Assembly (NCBI RefSeq): GCF_006715395.1
Contig: NZ_VFNC01000001.1
Span: 2,790,001-2,854,000, forward strand
Reading direction: 5' to 3'
DNA from: Streptomyces sp. SLBN-31
GTDB taxonomy: Bacteria; Actinomycetota; Actinomycetes; Streptomycetales; Streptomycetaceae
Length of the DNA stretch: 64,000 nt
Shown: positions 8,269 through 16,957 of the stretch, piece by piece
How the letters are laid out: each line of letters begins with the position of its first letter
Position numbering within the stretch: the stretch's first letter is position 1
The notes under the pieces: generated by a model
Seen by the model: only the letters and a program-made list of their open reading frames with translations
What the model was told of the DNA's origin: nothing
Database searches by the model: none
Made by a program: the position numbers and the translations under genes

Positions 8269-9291
8269 GTGCCTGAAGCCGCTCCCCGTTCCCCTTCCGC
8301 AGGCCGGGCGAAGCTCGCCGACGTCGCCGCGCTCGCCGGTGTCAGCGTGGGCACGGCCTCCAAGGCGTTGAGCGGCAGTGGCCGGATGCGTCCGGAGACC
8401 CGGCAGCGGGTGCTGGACGCCGTGGAGCAGCTCGGCTTCCGGCCCAACCAGCACGCGCAGAGCCTGCACACCGGCCGCAGCTGGACGGTCGGGCTGATGA
8501 CGACCGACGGCATCGGCCGCTTCAGTACGCCCGTCCTGCTGGGCGCGGAGGACGCGCTCGGCGCCGGGAAGATCTCCGTGCTGCTGTGCGACACCCGGGG
8601 CGACACCATCCGGGAACAGCACCACCTGCGCAACCTCATGGACCGGAGGGTCGACGGCATCATCGTCACCGGCCGCCGCACCGACGCCCGCCCGCCGCTG
8701 AACGGCGTCGACGGCATTCCGGTCGTCTACGCCCTGTCGCCCTCCACCGACCCGTCCGACACCTCGGTCGCTTCGGACGACCGGGGCGGCGCACAGCTCG
8801 CCGTCGAGCACCTGATCGCCACCGGGCGCACCCGGATCGCGCATGTCACCGGCCCCGAGCACCACGCCGCCGCCCGCGACCGCGCCCGCCATGCCGTCGA
8901 CGTCCTCGACCGCTCCGACCTGCGACTCTCCGGCGGCCGCGTCCACTTCGGGGAGTGGAGCGAGGCGTGGGGGCGGCGGGCGGCGGACGCGGTGCTGCGC
9001 ACGGCGCCCGACACGGACGCCTTCTTCTGCGGCAACGACCAGATAGCCCGGGGAGTCGCCGACGCGCTGCGCGAGCGCGGCCTGGAGGTCCCCGGCCGGA
9101 TCGCCGTCGTCGGCTACGACAACTGGGACACCATGGCCCTGGCCTGCCGCCCGCCGCTCACCACGATCGACATGAACCTCACCGAGATCGGCCGCATCGC
9201 CGCACTGAAACTACTGGAGGCCATCGACTCCGCCCCGGCACCGGGAGTGCACACGGTGCCGTGCCGGCTGGTGGTGCGGGAGTCGACGTGA
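8269..9291 (+). CDS. LacI-family transcriptional repressor of the arabinoside operon
   Basis: A 340-residue regulator. The N-terminal LacI helix-turn-helix is KLADVAALAGVSVGTASKALSG with the minor-groove hinge helix just after it; the rest is a periplasmic-binding-protein-like sensor with the C-terminal VVGYDNWDTMALACRPPLTTID motif. The GTG at 8269 is chosen because AAAAGGA sits 7 nt upstream, while the in-frame TTG at 8263 is too close to it. It is transcribed away from the GH127-importer operon and shares the operator region, so it probably senses the imported sugar and represses the operon in its absence. Confidence 0.9.
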   Translation: MPEAAPRSPSAGRAKLADVAALAGVSVGTASKALSGSGRMRPETRQRVLDAVEQLGFRPNQHAQSLHTGRSWTVGLMTTDGIGRFSTPVLLGAEDALGAGKISVLLCDTRGDTIREQHHLRNLMDRRVDGIIVTGRRTDARPPLNGVDGIPVVYALSPSTDPSDTSVASDDRGGAQLAVEHLIATGRTRIAHVTGPEHHAAARDRARHAVDVLDRSDLRLSGGRVHFGEWSEAWGRRAADAVLRTAPDTDAFFCGNDQIARGVADALRERGLEVPGRIAVVGYDNWDTMALACRPPLTTIDMNLTEIGRIAALKLLEAIDSAPAPGVHTVPCRLVVREST

Positions 9292-9339
9292 GCGGCCGGG
9301 CACGGCGGTCCCGGGGAGCGTCGGTGCGGTGGGTTCCGC

Positions 9340-10182
9340 CTACCCCTGGTCGATCAGGTTCTGAGTGCCGAGTACGGACAGTAGTTCCAGTTTCTGCGCG
9401 GCCTCCGTGCCAGGCTCGGCCGAGTAGACGAGGATGTGGAGGTCGTTCTCCTCGACCCGTAGCAGGTCGCAGTCGAGGGTCAGCAGGCCCACCTGCGGAT
9501 GGTCGATCGTCTTGCGGGAGGCCTGGAGCCGGCCGACGACACCCGCCTCCCACAGCTCCGCGAAGCGCGGGCTGCGTGCCCTCAACTCCGCCACAAGGTG
9601 CAGGAGTTGGCGGTCGGCCGGATAGCGGGCGGCGGTCGACCGCAGCTCGGCGACCATCCCGGCCTCGAAGGAGCGCCGCTCCTCAGGAGTGTGCCGCACC
9701 CGGCTCGGCACCCCCATGAAGTTGCGCCACGCGCCGTTGCGTTCCGGGCCCCGCAGCCGGGACGGATCGCCCATCAGCGCCGCGTACATCGGATTGGCCA
9801 GCAGCAGGTTCATCGCCGCGTCGGTGACCCCGACGGGCGTGTCGACCAGCCGGTCCAGCAGCCGCTGGACGCTCGGCGTGATGTATCCGGGCACCACGTC
9901 CGGTCCCGGCGGAACCAGCTCCGCCAGCCCGAACAGATACGCCCGCTCGTCCCCCGACAGCCTCAGCGCCCGCGCCAGCGCCTCGACGACCTGCGCCGAG
10001 GGGTTGACCGCCCGGCCCTGTTCCAGGCGCGTGATGTAGTCGACCGAGATCCCGGCCAGCATCGCGAGCTCCTCGCGCCGCAGACCGGCCGCCCTGCGGT
10101 GGCCTCCCGAGGGCAGTCCGGCCGCGTCCGGGGAGACCCGGTCGCGCCAGCGCCGCAGTGCCTGTCCGAGTTCCGTGGCCAT
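9340..10182 (-). CDS. XRE-family regulator with MmyB-like ligand domain
   Basis: A 280-residue regulator. Residues about 10-75 form a Cro/C1-type helix-turn-helix (RREELAMLAGISVDYITRLEQGRAVNPS), and the remainder matches the MmyB-like PAS-fold ligand-binding domain (VTDAAMNLLLANPMYAALMGDPS and the C-terminal LHILVYSAEPGTEAAQKLELL). Such regulators are commonly divergent from a short-chain dehydrogenase, exactly as seen here. It probably controls the SDR gene 103 bp away in response to a small ligand. The ATG at 10182 was picked because upstream in-frame residues do not resemble the family. Confidence 0.88.
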   Translation of the reverse strand: MATELGQALRRWRDRVSPDAAGLPSGGHRRAAGLRREELAMLAGISVDYITRLEQGRAVNPSAQVVEALARALRLSGDERAYLFGLAELVPPGPDVVPGYITPSVQRLLDRLVDTPVGVTDAAMNLLLANPMYAALMGDPSRLRGPERNGAWRNFMGVPSRVRHTPEERRSFEAGMVAELRSTAARYPADRQLLHLVAELRARSPRFAELWEAGVVGRLQASRKTIDHPQVGLLTLDCDLLRVEENDLHILVYSAEPGTEAAQKLELLSVLGTQNLIDQG

Positions 10183-10285
10183 GCCGCCCAGTGAACACCG
10201 GCCACCGCGGATGTGCCTGGTACCGGCAGTCCCAGGAAGGGGAGGCGACTGGCTGCCCCCTTCGCGCCGCGGCACGGTGGACGGC

Positions 10286-10993
10286 ATGACGACAACACTC
10301 ATCACCGGAGCGAACAAGGGTCTCGGCCGCGAGACCGCCCGCCGGCTCGTCGCCGCGGGGCACACCGTCTACGTCGGCGCCCGGGACGCGGAGCGCGGCC
10401 GCCGGGCCGCGGAGGAACTCGGCGCCCGTTTCGTGCAGCTCGACGTCACCGACGACGCCTCCGTCGAGGCGGCGGTCAAGACCGTCGAGGCCGCCGGCGG
10501 CCTCGACGTGCTGATCAACAACGCCGGAATCGAGACCCGCACCGACGACAACAGCGTGCCGGTCGCCGAGACCGTGACCGCCGACCACATGCGCACCACC
10601 TTCGAGACCAACGTCTACGGCGTGGTGCGGGTTCTGCACGCCTTCCTTCCCCTGCTGCGGCGCTCGGCCGCCCCGGTCGTGGTCAACGTCAGCAGCGGCC
10701 TGGCCTCGCTGACCAACCTCTCCGACCCCGCTCACCCCGCCCACTTCTACCCGGGCGTCGCCTACCCGACGTCCAAGGCGGCGGTCAACATGCTCACCGT
10801 GCAGTTCGCGAAGGCGTTCCCGGACATACGGATCAACTCCGTGGAACCGGGGTTCACCAAGACGGACCTGAACGGCAACACCGGCACCCAGAGCGTCGAG
10901 CAGGGCGCCGAGGTCATCGTCCGCATGGCGCAGATCGGCCCGGACGGCCCGACCGGCGGCTACTTCGACGTCGACGGGCCGCTGCCCTGGTGA
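10286..10993 (+). CDS. Short-chain dehydrogenase/reductase
   Basis: A 235-residue classical SDR. It shows the cofactor motif TGANKGLG (residues 7-14), NNAG at 78-81, catalytic Ser136-137 and the Tyr160-x3-Lys164 pair (YPTSK). The C-terminus GGYFDVDGPLPW is typical of SDRs paired with XRE/MmyB-like regulators in actinomycetes. The substrate is unknown. Its last 34 bp overlap the 3' end of the convergent GntR gene. Confidence 0.9.
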   Translation: MTTTLITGANKGLGRETARRLVAAGHTVYVGARDAERGRRAAEELGARFVQLDVTDDASVEAAVKTVEAAGGLDVLINNAGIETRTDDNSVPVAETVTADHMRTTFETNVYGVVRVLHAFLPLLRRSAAPVVVNVSSGLASLTNLSDPAHPAHFYPGVAYPTSKAAVNMLTVQFAKAFPDIRINSVEPGFTKTDLNGNTGTQSVEQGAEVIVRMAQIGPDGPTGGYFDVDGPLPW

Positions 10994-11757
10994 GTCACGG
11001 GTGAACCGGCCGGGGCACCGCTGCGTCGCAGCCGTACGCGATACGAGTAGTGCTCCGGCAGGAAGTGGCTGACGGAGAGCTCGACCTGCTGCCCGCCGAC
11101 CGTCCGGTAGACGCGGTCGATGCGCAGCAGGGGGCGGCCGGGTGCGCAGCCGAGGTGCTCGGCGAGGTCCGCCGTGGCCTCGGCGACCGTGATGCTCTGC
11201 TCGGCCTCGGCGATCGGTTCCGGCAGCCGCTGGTCCAGCAGGCCGATGACGGTGAAGGCGTGCGGTCTGCCCGGAAGCGTCAACTCCTCGACCGTTTCCA
11301 GGAGTCGGCCGACGGCGGGCGGCAGCCAGACCGACGTGTGGCAGAACGCGACGTCCTCGTGGAGCCGCAGGAACGCCAGCTTGTGCACCCGGTCGGTGGG
11401 CAGGCCGAGGCGGCCCGCCACGTCGACGTCCACCCGGCGGTGCAGCGGTGTGACGACGTCCATGCGGGTGTCGATGGACAGCCCCATCAGGTCGTCGACC
11501 GAGCCGAACTGCCGTAGGTACTGCTCCTCCCGGGGGGTCGCGAACGTGCCGCGCCCCGGCACCCGGTACACCAGCCCCTCGGCCACGAGGTCCTGGAAGG
11601 CCCGCCGTACGGTCTGGCGGCTCACCCGGTACGTCTCGGCCAGCTCGGCCTCGGTGGGCAGCCGCACCCCCTCGGGATGCTCGTGGCGCAGGATCGACGT
11701 CCGCAGCCGGTGGGCGAGCCGGACGTACGCGCTCTCCCGCTGCGGCCGCTCAGCCAT
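10960..11757 (-). CDS. GntR-family (HutC-type) regulator
   Basis: A 265-residue regulator with an N-terminal winged helix-turn-helix (LPTEAELAETYRVSRQTVRRAFQDLVAEGLVYRVPGRGTF, about residues 33-72) and a C-terminal UTRA effector domain (about 95-240). It is the last gene of a minus-strand operon: its start overlaps the end of the acyl-CoA dehydrogenase gene by 8 bp. By position it most likely regulates the acyl-CoA dehydrogenase/CoA-transferase genes, with an acyl-CoA or organic acid as plausible effector. Its 3' end overlaps the convergent SDR by 34 bp. Confidence 0.9.
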   Translation of the reverse strand: MAERPQRESAYVRLAHRLRTSILRHEHPEGVRLPTEAELAETYRVSRQTVRRAFQDLVAEGLVYRVPGRGTFATPREEQYLRQFGSVDDLMGLSIDTRMDVVTPLHRRVDVDVAGRLGLPTDRVHKLAFLRLHEDVAFCHTSVWLPPAVGRLLETVEELTLPGRPHAFTVIGLLDQRLPEPIAEAEQSITVAEATADLAEHLGCAPGRPLLRIDRVYRTVGGQQVELSVSHFLPEHYSYRVRLRRSGAPAGSPVTHQGSGPSTSK

Positions 11758-12916
11758 CGAGGCCGCCCCGCGCCACCAACTGGGCGGCGATGACGTTGCG
11801 TTGGATCTCGTTGGTGCCCTCGCCGACGATCATCAGCGGGGCGTCCCGGAAGTACCGCTCGACGTCGAACTCCGTCGAGTAGCCGTAACCGCCGTGGATC
11901 CGGACCGCGTTGAGCGCGATCTCCATCGCCGTCTCGGACGCGAACAGCTTGGCCATCCCCGCCTCCATGTCCACCCGCCGTCCGGCGTCCGCCTCCCGGG
12001 CCGCGAACAGGACCAGCTGGCGGGCCGCGGTGAGCTTGGTCGCCATGTCGGCGAGTAGGTTTCCCACGGACTGGTGGCGCCAGATCGGCTTTCCGAAGCT
12101 CTCCCGCTCCTGGGCGTGGCGCAGCGAGTCCTCCAGGGCGGCCCGCCCCACGCCCAGCGCCCGGGCGGCGACCTGGAGGCGGCCGGTCTCCAGCCCCTTC
12201 ATCATCTGCGCGAATCCCTGTCCCTCCGCGCCGCCCAACAGGGCGTCCACCGGCACCCGGTGGTCCTCGAAGGACAGCTCGCAGCTCTCCACCCCCTTGT
12301 ACCCGAGCTTGGGCAGGTCCCGGGAGACGACCAGGCCGGGACCGTGCTCGGCCAGCAGGACCGAGACGCCCGCGTGGCGCGGCCGGGCGGCAGGGTCGGT
12401 CTTGCACAGCAGCGCGATGAGGCCGGCGCGGCGGGCGTTGGTGATCCAGGTCTTCGCCCCGTCGACCACGTACTCGTCGCCCTCGCGGCGCGCGACGGTC
12501 GTCATGGCCTGCAGGTCCGAACCGCCGCCCGGTTCGGTGAGGGCCATCGTCGCGCGGATCTCCCCGGTGGCCATCCGGGGCAGGTACCGCCGCTTCTGGG
12601 CCTCGGTGCCGTACGACAGCAGCAGTTTCGCCACCACGGTGTGCCCGCCCATCGCCCCGGCCAGGCTCATCCAGCCGCGCGCCAGCTCCGCGGTGACCAG
12701 CACGAAGCAGGGCATGGAGACCGGGTTGCCGCCGTACTCCTCGGGGATCGCCAGCCCGTAGACGCCGAGTTCCTTCATGCGCTCGATGAGGGCCTCGGGA
12801 TAGGTGTCGGTGTGCTCCAGCTCCCGCACGACGGGTCTGACGTCCTTGTCGACGAACTCGCGCACGGTCCGTACGACGAGCCGTTCGTCGGCGGAGAGGA
12901 TGTCCAGGACGCTCAT
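11750..12916 (-). CDS. Acyl-CoA dehydrogenase
   Basis: A 388-residue FAD enzyme of normal family length. Seen are the N-terminal helical domain, the flavin/substrate segment MALTEPGGGSDLQAM near 135-150, and the C-terminal IVGEGTNEIQ, where Glu366 is the expected catalytic base. It would introduce an alpha-beta double bond into an acyl-CoA. A CoA-transferase gene lies 56 bp upstream and a GntR gene overlaps it downstream, suggesting a dedicated acid-activation and oxidation route. The substrate is not identifiable; a short or branched dicarboxylic acyl-CoA is possible given the hydratase remnant nearby. Confidence 0.92.
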   Translation of the reverse strand: MSVLDILSADERLVVRTVREFVDKDVRPVVRELEHTDTYPEALIERMKELGVYGLAIPEEYGGNPVSMPCFVLVTAELARGWMSLAGAMGGHTVVAKLLLSYGTEAQKRRYLPRMATGEIRATMALTEPGGGSDLQAMTTVARREGDEYVVDGAKTWITNARRAGLIALLCKTDPAARPRHAGVSVLLAEHGPGLVVSRDLPKLGYKGVESCELSFEDHRVPVDALLGGAEGQGFAQMMKGLETGRLQVAARALGVGRAALEDSLRHAQERESFGKPIWRHQSVGNLLADMATKLTAARQLVLFAAREADAGRRVDMEAGMAKLFASETAMEIALNAVRIHGGYGYSTEFDVERYFRDAPLMIVGEGTNEIQRNVIAAQLVARGGLDG

Positions 12917-12972
12917 CGGCGGGTCTCCACATCATCCGGAACGGCGGCGGTGCTCGGGGTCGTCGAGGCGGT

Positions 12973-14154
12973 TCAGACGACGGCGTCGGCGCGCAGTGCC
13001 TCGATGTCGGCGCGGGTAAGGCCGAGTCCGGCGAGGATCGCGTCGGTGTGCTCGCCCACGTCCGGTACGGGGTCCATGCGGGCGGGCAGCCCCGCGAGGT
13101 CGGCCGGCGGAACCAGCGCCTGGACGGTGGCGCCGGGCACGGCCACCTCCTGCCAGCGTCCGCGCTCCGCCAGCACCGGGTGGTCGAGGAACGCGGCGAC
13201 GTCGTTCACCCCGGCGCAGGCGATGCCGATGCCCTCCAGGTCCTTGAGGATCTCCTCGGCGTCGGAGCGGGCGAGGCGCTCGGCGACGATGGCGTTCAAC
13301 TCGTCCCGGTGCGCCACGCGTTGGGATCCCGTGGCGAAGCGCGGGTCGTCCGTCAACTCCGGCCGCCCGAGGAACCGCCCGCACAGGGCCGCCCATTCGC
13401 GCTCGTTCTGGATGGAGAACAGCACCTGCTTGCCGTCGGCGGTCGGGAAGGCGCCGTAGGGGGCGATCGTGGGGTGCTGGGTGCCGAGGCGGGCGGGCTG
13501 ACTGCCGCCGTAGCGGGTGTAGTTGGCCGGCTGGCCCATCCACTCGGCCAGCGCCTCGAACAGGGACACCTCCACGGGGTGGACCCGCCCGGTCGTGGCC
13601 CGCGTGTACAGGGCGGTCAGGACGCCGGTGTACGCGTACATCCCGGCGGCGATGTCGGCGACGGAGATCCCGACCCGGGCGCTCTCCTCGGGCGTCCCGG
13701 TCAGCGACACCAGGCCGGTCTGGCACTGCACCAGCAGGTCGTAGGACTTGCGGTCGGCCCACGGGCCACTGGTGCCGTAGCCGGAGATCGTGCATGGGAT
13801 GAGCCGCGGATACCGATCGGCCAGCGCGTCCACGCCGAGGCCGAGCCGGCCCGCTGCGCCCGGCGCCAGGTTCTGCACCAGCACATCAGCGTCGGCGAGG
13901 AGTTGGTGCAGGATCTCCATCCCGCGCGGGTCCTTCAGATCCAGGGTGAGGGACTCCTTGGAGCGGTTGAGCCACACGAAGTAGCTGGAGTGGCCGTGCA
14001 CGGTGGTGTCGTAGCGGCGGGCGAAGTCGCCCTCACCCGGACGCTCCACCTTGATCACGCGGGCGCCGAGGTCGGCGAGCTGACGGGTCGCGTAGGGCGC
14101 GGCCACGGCCTGTTCGAGGCTGACCACGGTGATGCCGGACAGGGGGAGTCGCAC
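12973..14154 (-). CDS. CaiB/BaiF-type class III CoA-transferase
   Basis: A 393-residue enzyme that moves CoA between carboxylic acids. The N-terminal LSGITVVSLEQAVAAPYATRQLADLGARVIKVE is diagnostic, and GISVADIAAGM places the catalytic aspartate at about Asp167. The GTG at 14152-14154 was selected because GGAGG lies at good spacing upstream; longer in-frame extensions carry no family homology. It is first gene of the operon with the acyl-CoA dehydrogenase and GntR genes and probably activates the acid consumed by them. Confidence 0.92.
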   Translation of the reverse strand: MRLPLSGITVVSLEQAVAAPYATRQLADLGARVIKVERPGEGDFARRYDTTVHGHSSYFVWLNRSKESLTLDLKDPRGMEILHQLLADADVLVQNLAPGAAGRLGLGVDALADRYPRLIPCTISGYGTSGPWADRKSYDLLVQCQTGLVSLTGTPEESARVGISVADIAAGMYAYTGVLTALYTRATTGRVHPVEVSLFEALAEWMGQPANYTRYGGSQPARLGTQHPTIAPYGAFPTADGKQVLFSIQNEREWAALCGRFLGRPELTDDPRFATGSQRVAHRDELNAIVAERLARSDAEEILKDLEGIGIACAGVNDVAAFLDHPVLAERGRWQEVAVPGATVQALVPPADLAGLPARMDPVPDVGEHTDAILAGLGLTRADIEALRADAVV

Positions 14155-14294
14155 GGTCGGCCTCCGGGTTGGGTCCGGCAATTTGTACGGCCAAATCCGC
14201 GGACCTGTCAACGACGGACACCATCGTGGACCTGCGGAGGGCGCACAGCGCCGCATCCGCACGATGCGCGGGCTGTGTACGCGACAATGCGGCA

Positions 14295-14546
14295 ATGGAC
14301 GTCGAGGGCTACCCGGGGCTGGTGGTGCACGGCCCGCTGCTGATCCTGGTGATGCTCGAACTCCTCCGCCGACGGCAGCCGGAACGGCCCGCGCGCTCCG
14401 TCTCCTACCGGCTGCTCAAGCCCGTCTTCTGCGGGGAGCGCCTCCTGGTGTGCGGTGGCCCCGAGGGCGCGGGAGCGACGGCGGCAATGCGCGTCGCGAG
14501 CCACTGTGAGGACGCCCACGCCCGGGCGGAGGTGGGCTTCGACTGA
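14295..14546 (+). pseudogene. Remnant of a MaoC/mesaconyl-CoA-hydratase-like gene
   Basis: Only about 83 residues remain. The segment VEGYPGLVVHGPLLILVMLELLRR...ARSVSYRLLKPVFCGERLLVCG matches the C-terminal hot-dog part of FAS1-like or mesaconyl-C4-CoA hydratases, which are normally about 280 residues. No N-terminal domain can be found in any frame between here and the CoA-transferase start. Such hydratases commonly accompany CaiB-type transferases and acyl-CoA dehydrogenases, so this looks like the decayed third enzyme of that pathway. The ATG at 14295 may still open a short frame, but a functional enzyme is unlikely. Confidence 0.6.
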
Positions 14547-14610
14547 GTCCCCGACCGGCGCGCCGGGGTCACCCCTGCGTCCCCGACCGGCGCCGGCGGA
14601 ACCCCTGCCG

Positions 14611-15852
14611 TCAGGCCGCTTCCTCCGCGCGCAACCGCGCGGCGGCCGGCGAGGTGTCGATCCGTCGGGGGAGCAGCAGTGGTGTGACCAGTACCAGTAC
14701 CCCGGCGATCGCGATCGCCGTGCGGGGTCCGGTCAGGCCGGCCAACAGGCCCCACAGGGCCGTCATCGCGGCGGTCGTCGCCTTGTTGGTGACCGACCAC
14801 GCGGAGAGCGTGCGCGCCACCCGGTCCGCGTCCGTCTGCCGCAGCCGCGTGGTGGCGTACACCGGGTTGAAGACGGCACAGGACGTGATCACGCCGAGTT
14901 CCACGGCCATGACGAGTACCAGTCCGGCCGTGCCCGGCCCGACGAAGGCCAGGCCGATCGGCCAGCACGCGCGCAGCCACCCCGAGGTGAGCAGCACCCG
15001 CCGCTCCCCGAAGCGCGGCACGAGCCGGCGGGCCAGCCGTGAGCCGATCAACCCGCCGACGCTCGGTACGGAGAACGCCAGACCGTACTGCCAGGCCGAG
15101 AACCCGAGGTCACCGACCATCAGCACGGCGAGCAGCGGGGCCGACACCATGATCAGGGCGTTGTAGAGCGCCGTGTTGAGGAACAGCGGGCGCAGCACCG
15201 GATGGGCCAGGATGTACCGCCAGCCTTCCAGCAGCCCACCGGCCGGCGCCGGGCCCGTGCGTACGGGGGGAGTCTCGGTGCCGCCGATCGCGCGGATGCC
15301 GACGGCCGACAGCAGGAAGCTGACCGCGTTGGCCAGTACGGTCATGACCGGCCCGAACACGCCCATCGCGGCCCCGCCCAGTGGCGGCCCGAGGATGGTC
15401 GCCGTCCACTGCGTCGCCTCGAACCGCGCGTTCGCGGCCAGCAGGTCCTCCGGCGGCAGCAGCGACTTGACGAAGGCCCCGCTCGCCGCCGTGAAGCCGA
15501 TGTCGGCCGCGCCGACGACGACCGCCACAACCAGCAGTTGTACGAAGGTGAGGGCGTCGAACGCGTAGGCGGCCGGAACGGTCAGCAGCGCCAGGCAGCG
15601 GACCAGGTCCATGGCCATCATCACGGGCCGCTTGCCACGGAACTCCATCCACGGCCCGAGCGGCGTCGCCACCACCGCGCCCACCGCCAGCCCGGCCGCG
15701 GACAGCACCGCGACCTCGGTCGCCCCCGCGTGCAGCACGATAACCGCGATCAGCGAGAACGCGTCGAAGGCGAGCCAGGTGCCGAGCGCGCTGACGGCGT
15801 ACGCGGCCCACAGCCACTCGAACCGCCGCCCCAGCGATCGCCCGCCCCGCAT
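14611..15852 (-). CDS. MFS transporter (EntS/MFS_3-like exporter)
   Basis: A 413-residue polytopic membrane protein with about 12 helices, starting FEWLWAAYAVSALGTWLAFDAFSLIAVIVL. The motif-A-like loop GPWMEFRGKRPVMMAMDLVRC between helices 2 and 3 and the overall layout match the MFS_3 group of small-molecule exporters. The ATG at 15852 has GGGAGACGGG upstream and is preferred to the ATG at 15891, which lacks a ribosome-binding site. It is divergent from a LysR gene that may control it. The substrate is unknown. Confidence 0.85.
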   Translation of the reverse strand: MRGGRSLGRRFEWLWAAYAVSALGTWLAFDAFSLIAVIVLHAGATEVAVLSAAGLAVGAVVATPLGPWMEFRGKRPVMMAMDLVRCLALLTVPAAYAFDALTFVQLLVVAVVVGAADIGFTAASGAFVKSLLPPEDLLAANARFEATQWTATILGPPLGGAAMGVFGPVMTVLANAVSFLLSAVGIRAIGGTETPPVRTGPAPAGGLLEGWRYILAHPVLRPLFLNTALYNALIMVSAPLLAVLMVGDLGFSAWQYGLAFSVPSVGGLIGSRLARRLVPRFGERRVLLTSGWLRACWPIGLAFVGPGTAGLVLVMAVELGVITSCAVFNPVYATTRLRQTDADRVARTLSAWSVTNKATTAAMTALWGLLAGLTGPRTAIAIAGVLVLVTPLLLPRRIDTSPAAARLRAEEAA

Positions 15853-15942
15853 GCCCGTCTCCCAGCCCCGCCCGAATCCGACCGGCGCCATCAAAGCCGC
15901 TCACAGCGCCCGGGAGCAAACAACCGACACACCGGGCTCGCG

Positions 15943-15990
15943 ACAACCGGTGGTTGTGGACGGGCGCGGTCCGCGGCAACCTCTGGTGGT
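15943..15990. promoter_or_regulatory. Paired inverted repeats in the MFS/LysR divergent region
   Basis: ACAACCGGTGGTTGT (15943-15957) is a palindrome with 6-bp arms and a 3-nt spacer. A degenerate copy, GCAACCTCTGGTGGT, lies at 15976-15990, 33 bp further on (about three helical turns), and a half-site ACAACC occurs at 15920. This fits a LysR-type recognition plus activation site arrangement for the adjacent regulator. Confidence 0.55.
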
Positions 15991-16036
15991 GGGCGGGCGC
16001 TCGGTGTCGCGCCGCCCGACGCTGTAGAAAAGGGCC

Positions 16037-16957
16037 GTGGATCTCGACGCAGTACGCACCTTCGTGGCCGTCGCGGACGCCGGGCAGTTCCGGGAGGCCG
16101 CCCTCACCTTGGAGATCACCCAGCAGGCCGTCTCCAAGCGGGTCGCCGCGCTGGAACGGGACCTCGGAGCGCGCCTGTTCACACGGACCGCCCGAGGCGC
16201 CCGGCTCACCGTGGACGGACAGGTCTTCCTGCCGCACGCCCTCGACCTCCTGCGGGCCGAGGAACGGGCCGCGGCCTCGGTGAGACCGGGGCGGCGCGCC
16301 CTGCGCGTCGACGTGATCGGCCGCCGCCTGGCACCTGCCGACCTGGTACGGGACTTCCACCAAGCGCACCCGGAGGCCGCGCTCGACGTCGTGACCCTCT
16401 TCGACGCCGACACGGCGATCTCCGCCGTGCGCTCCGGCACGATCGACACGTCCTTCCGGGCCCTCACGCTCCCCGCACGCCGGCTGCCCGACGGGCTCGC
16501 CGCGGCCCGTGTCCACGACGAGCCCCTGGAGCTCCTCACCGGCCCCGGGCACGCGCTCGCCGCGGCCGGCGCCGTCACCCCCGCCCAGCTGGCCGGGCAC
16601 CGGATCTGGATGCCCGGCAACGTCGCCGGCACCGAATGGGCCGCCTTCTACGACGACCTGGGTGCGGCCTTCGGTTTCACCATCGAGGTCACCGGTCCCG
16701 ACTTCGGCACCGAACCGCTCCTCGACACCATCGCCGACTCCCCGCACCTGGCGACGTTCGTCGGCGTGCAGACCCGCATGGTCTGGCCGGCCGGCCACGG
16801 CCTGCGCCGCATCCCGCTGCGCGATCCCACGCCCGTCTACCCGCACTCGCTGATCTGGCGCGCCGACAACCCGCACCCCACCCTGGCCGCCCTCCGCGCC
16901 CACCTCGGCACCACCCGGCAGAGCGAGGACACGTGGACTCCGAAGTGGGCCCGCTGA
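16037..16957 (+). CDS. LysR-family transcriptional regulator
   Basis: A 306-residue LTTR with N-terminal winged helix (LDAVRTFVAVADAGQFREAALTLEITQQAVSKRVAALERDLGARLF, about residues 3-48) and a periplasmic-binding-type effector domain. It starts with GTG at 16037. It is divergent from the MFS exporter gene, with palindromes between them, so the likely target is the exporter and itself. The effector is unknown. Confidence 0.9.
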   Translation: MDLDAVRTFVAVADAGQFREAALTLEITQQAVSKRVAALERDLGARLFTRTARGARLTVDGQVFLPHALDLLRAEERAAASVRPGRRALRVDVIGRRLAPADLVRDFHQAHPEAALDVVTLFDADTAISAVRSGTIDTSFRALTLPARRLPDGLAAARVHDEPLELLTGPGHALAAAGAVTPAQLAGHRIWMPGNVAGTEWAAFYDDLGAAFGFTIEVTGPDFGTEPLLDTIADSPHLATFVGVQTRMVWPAGHGLRRIPLRDPTPVYPHSLIWRADNPHPTLAALRAHLGTTRQSEDTWTPKWAR

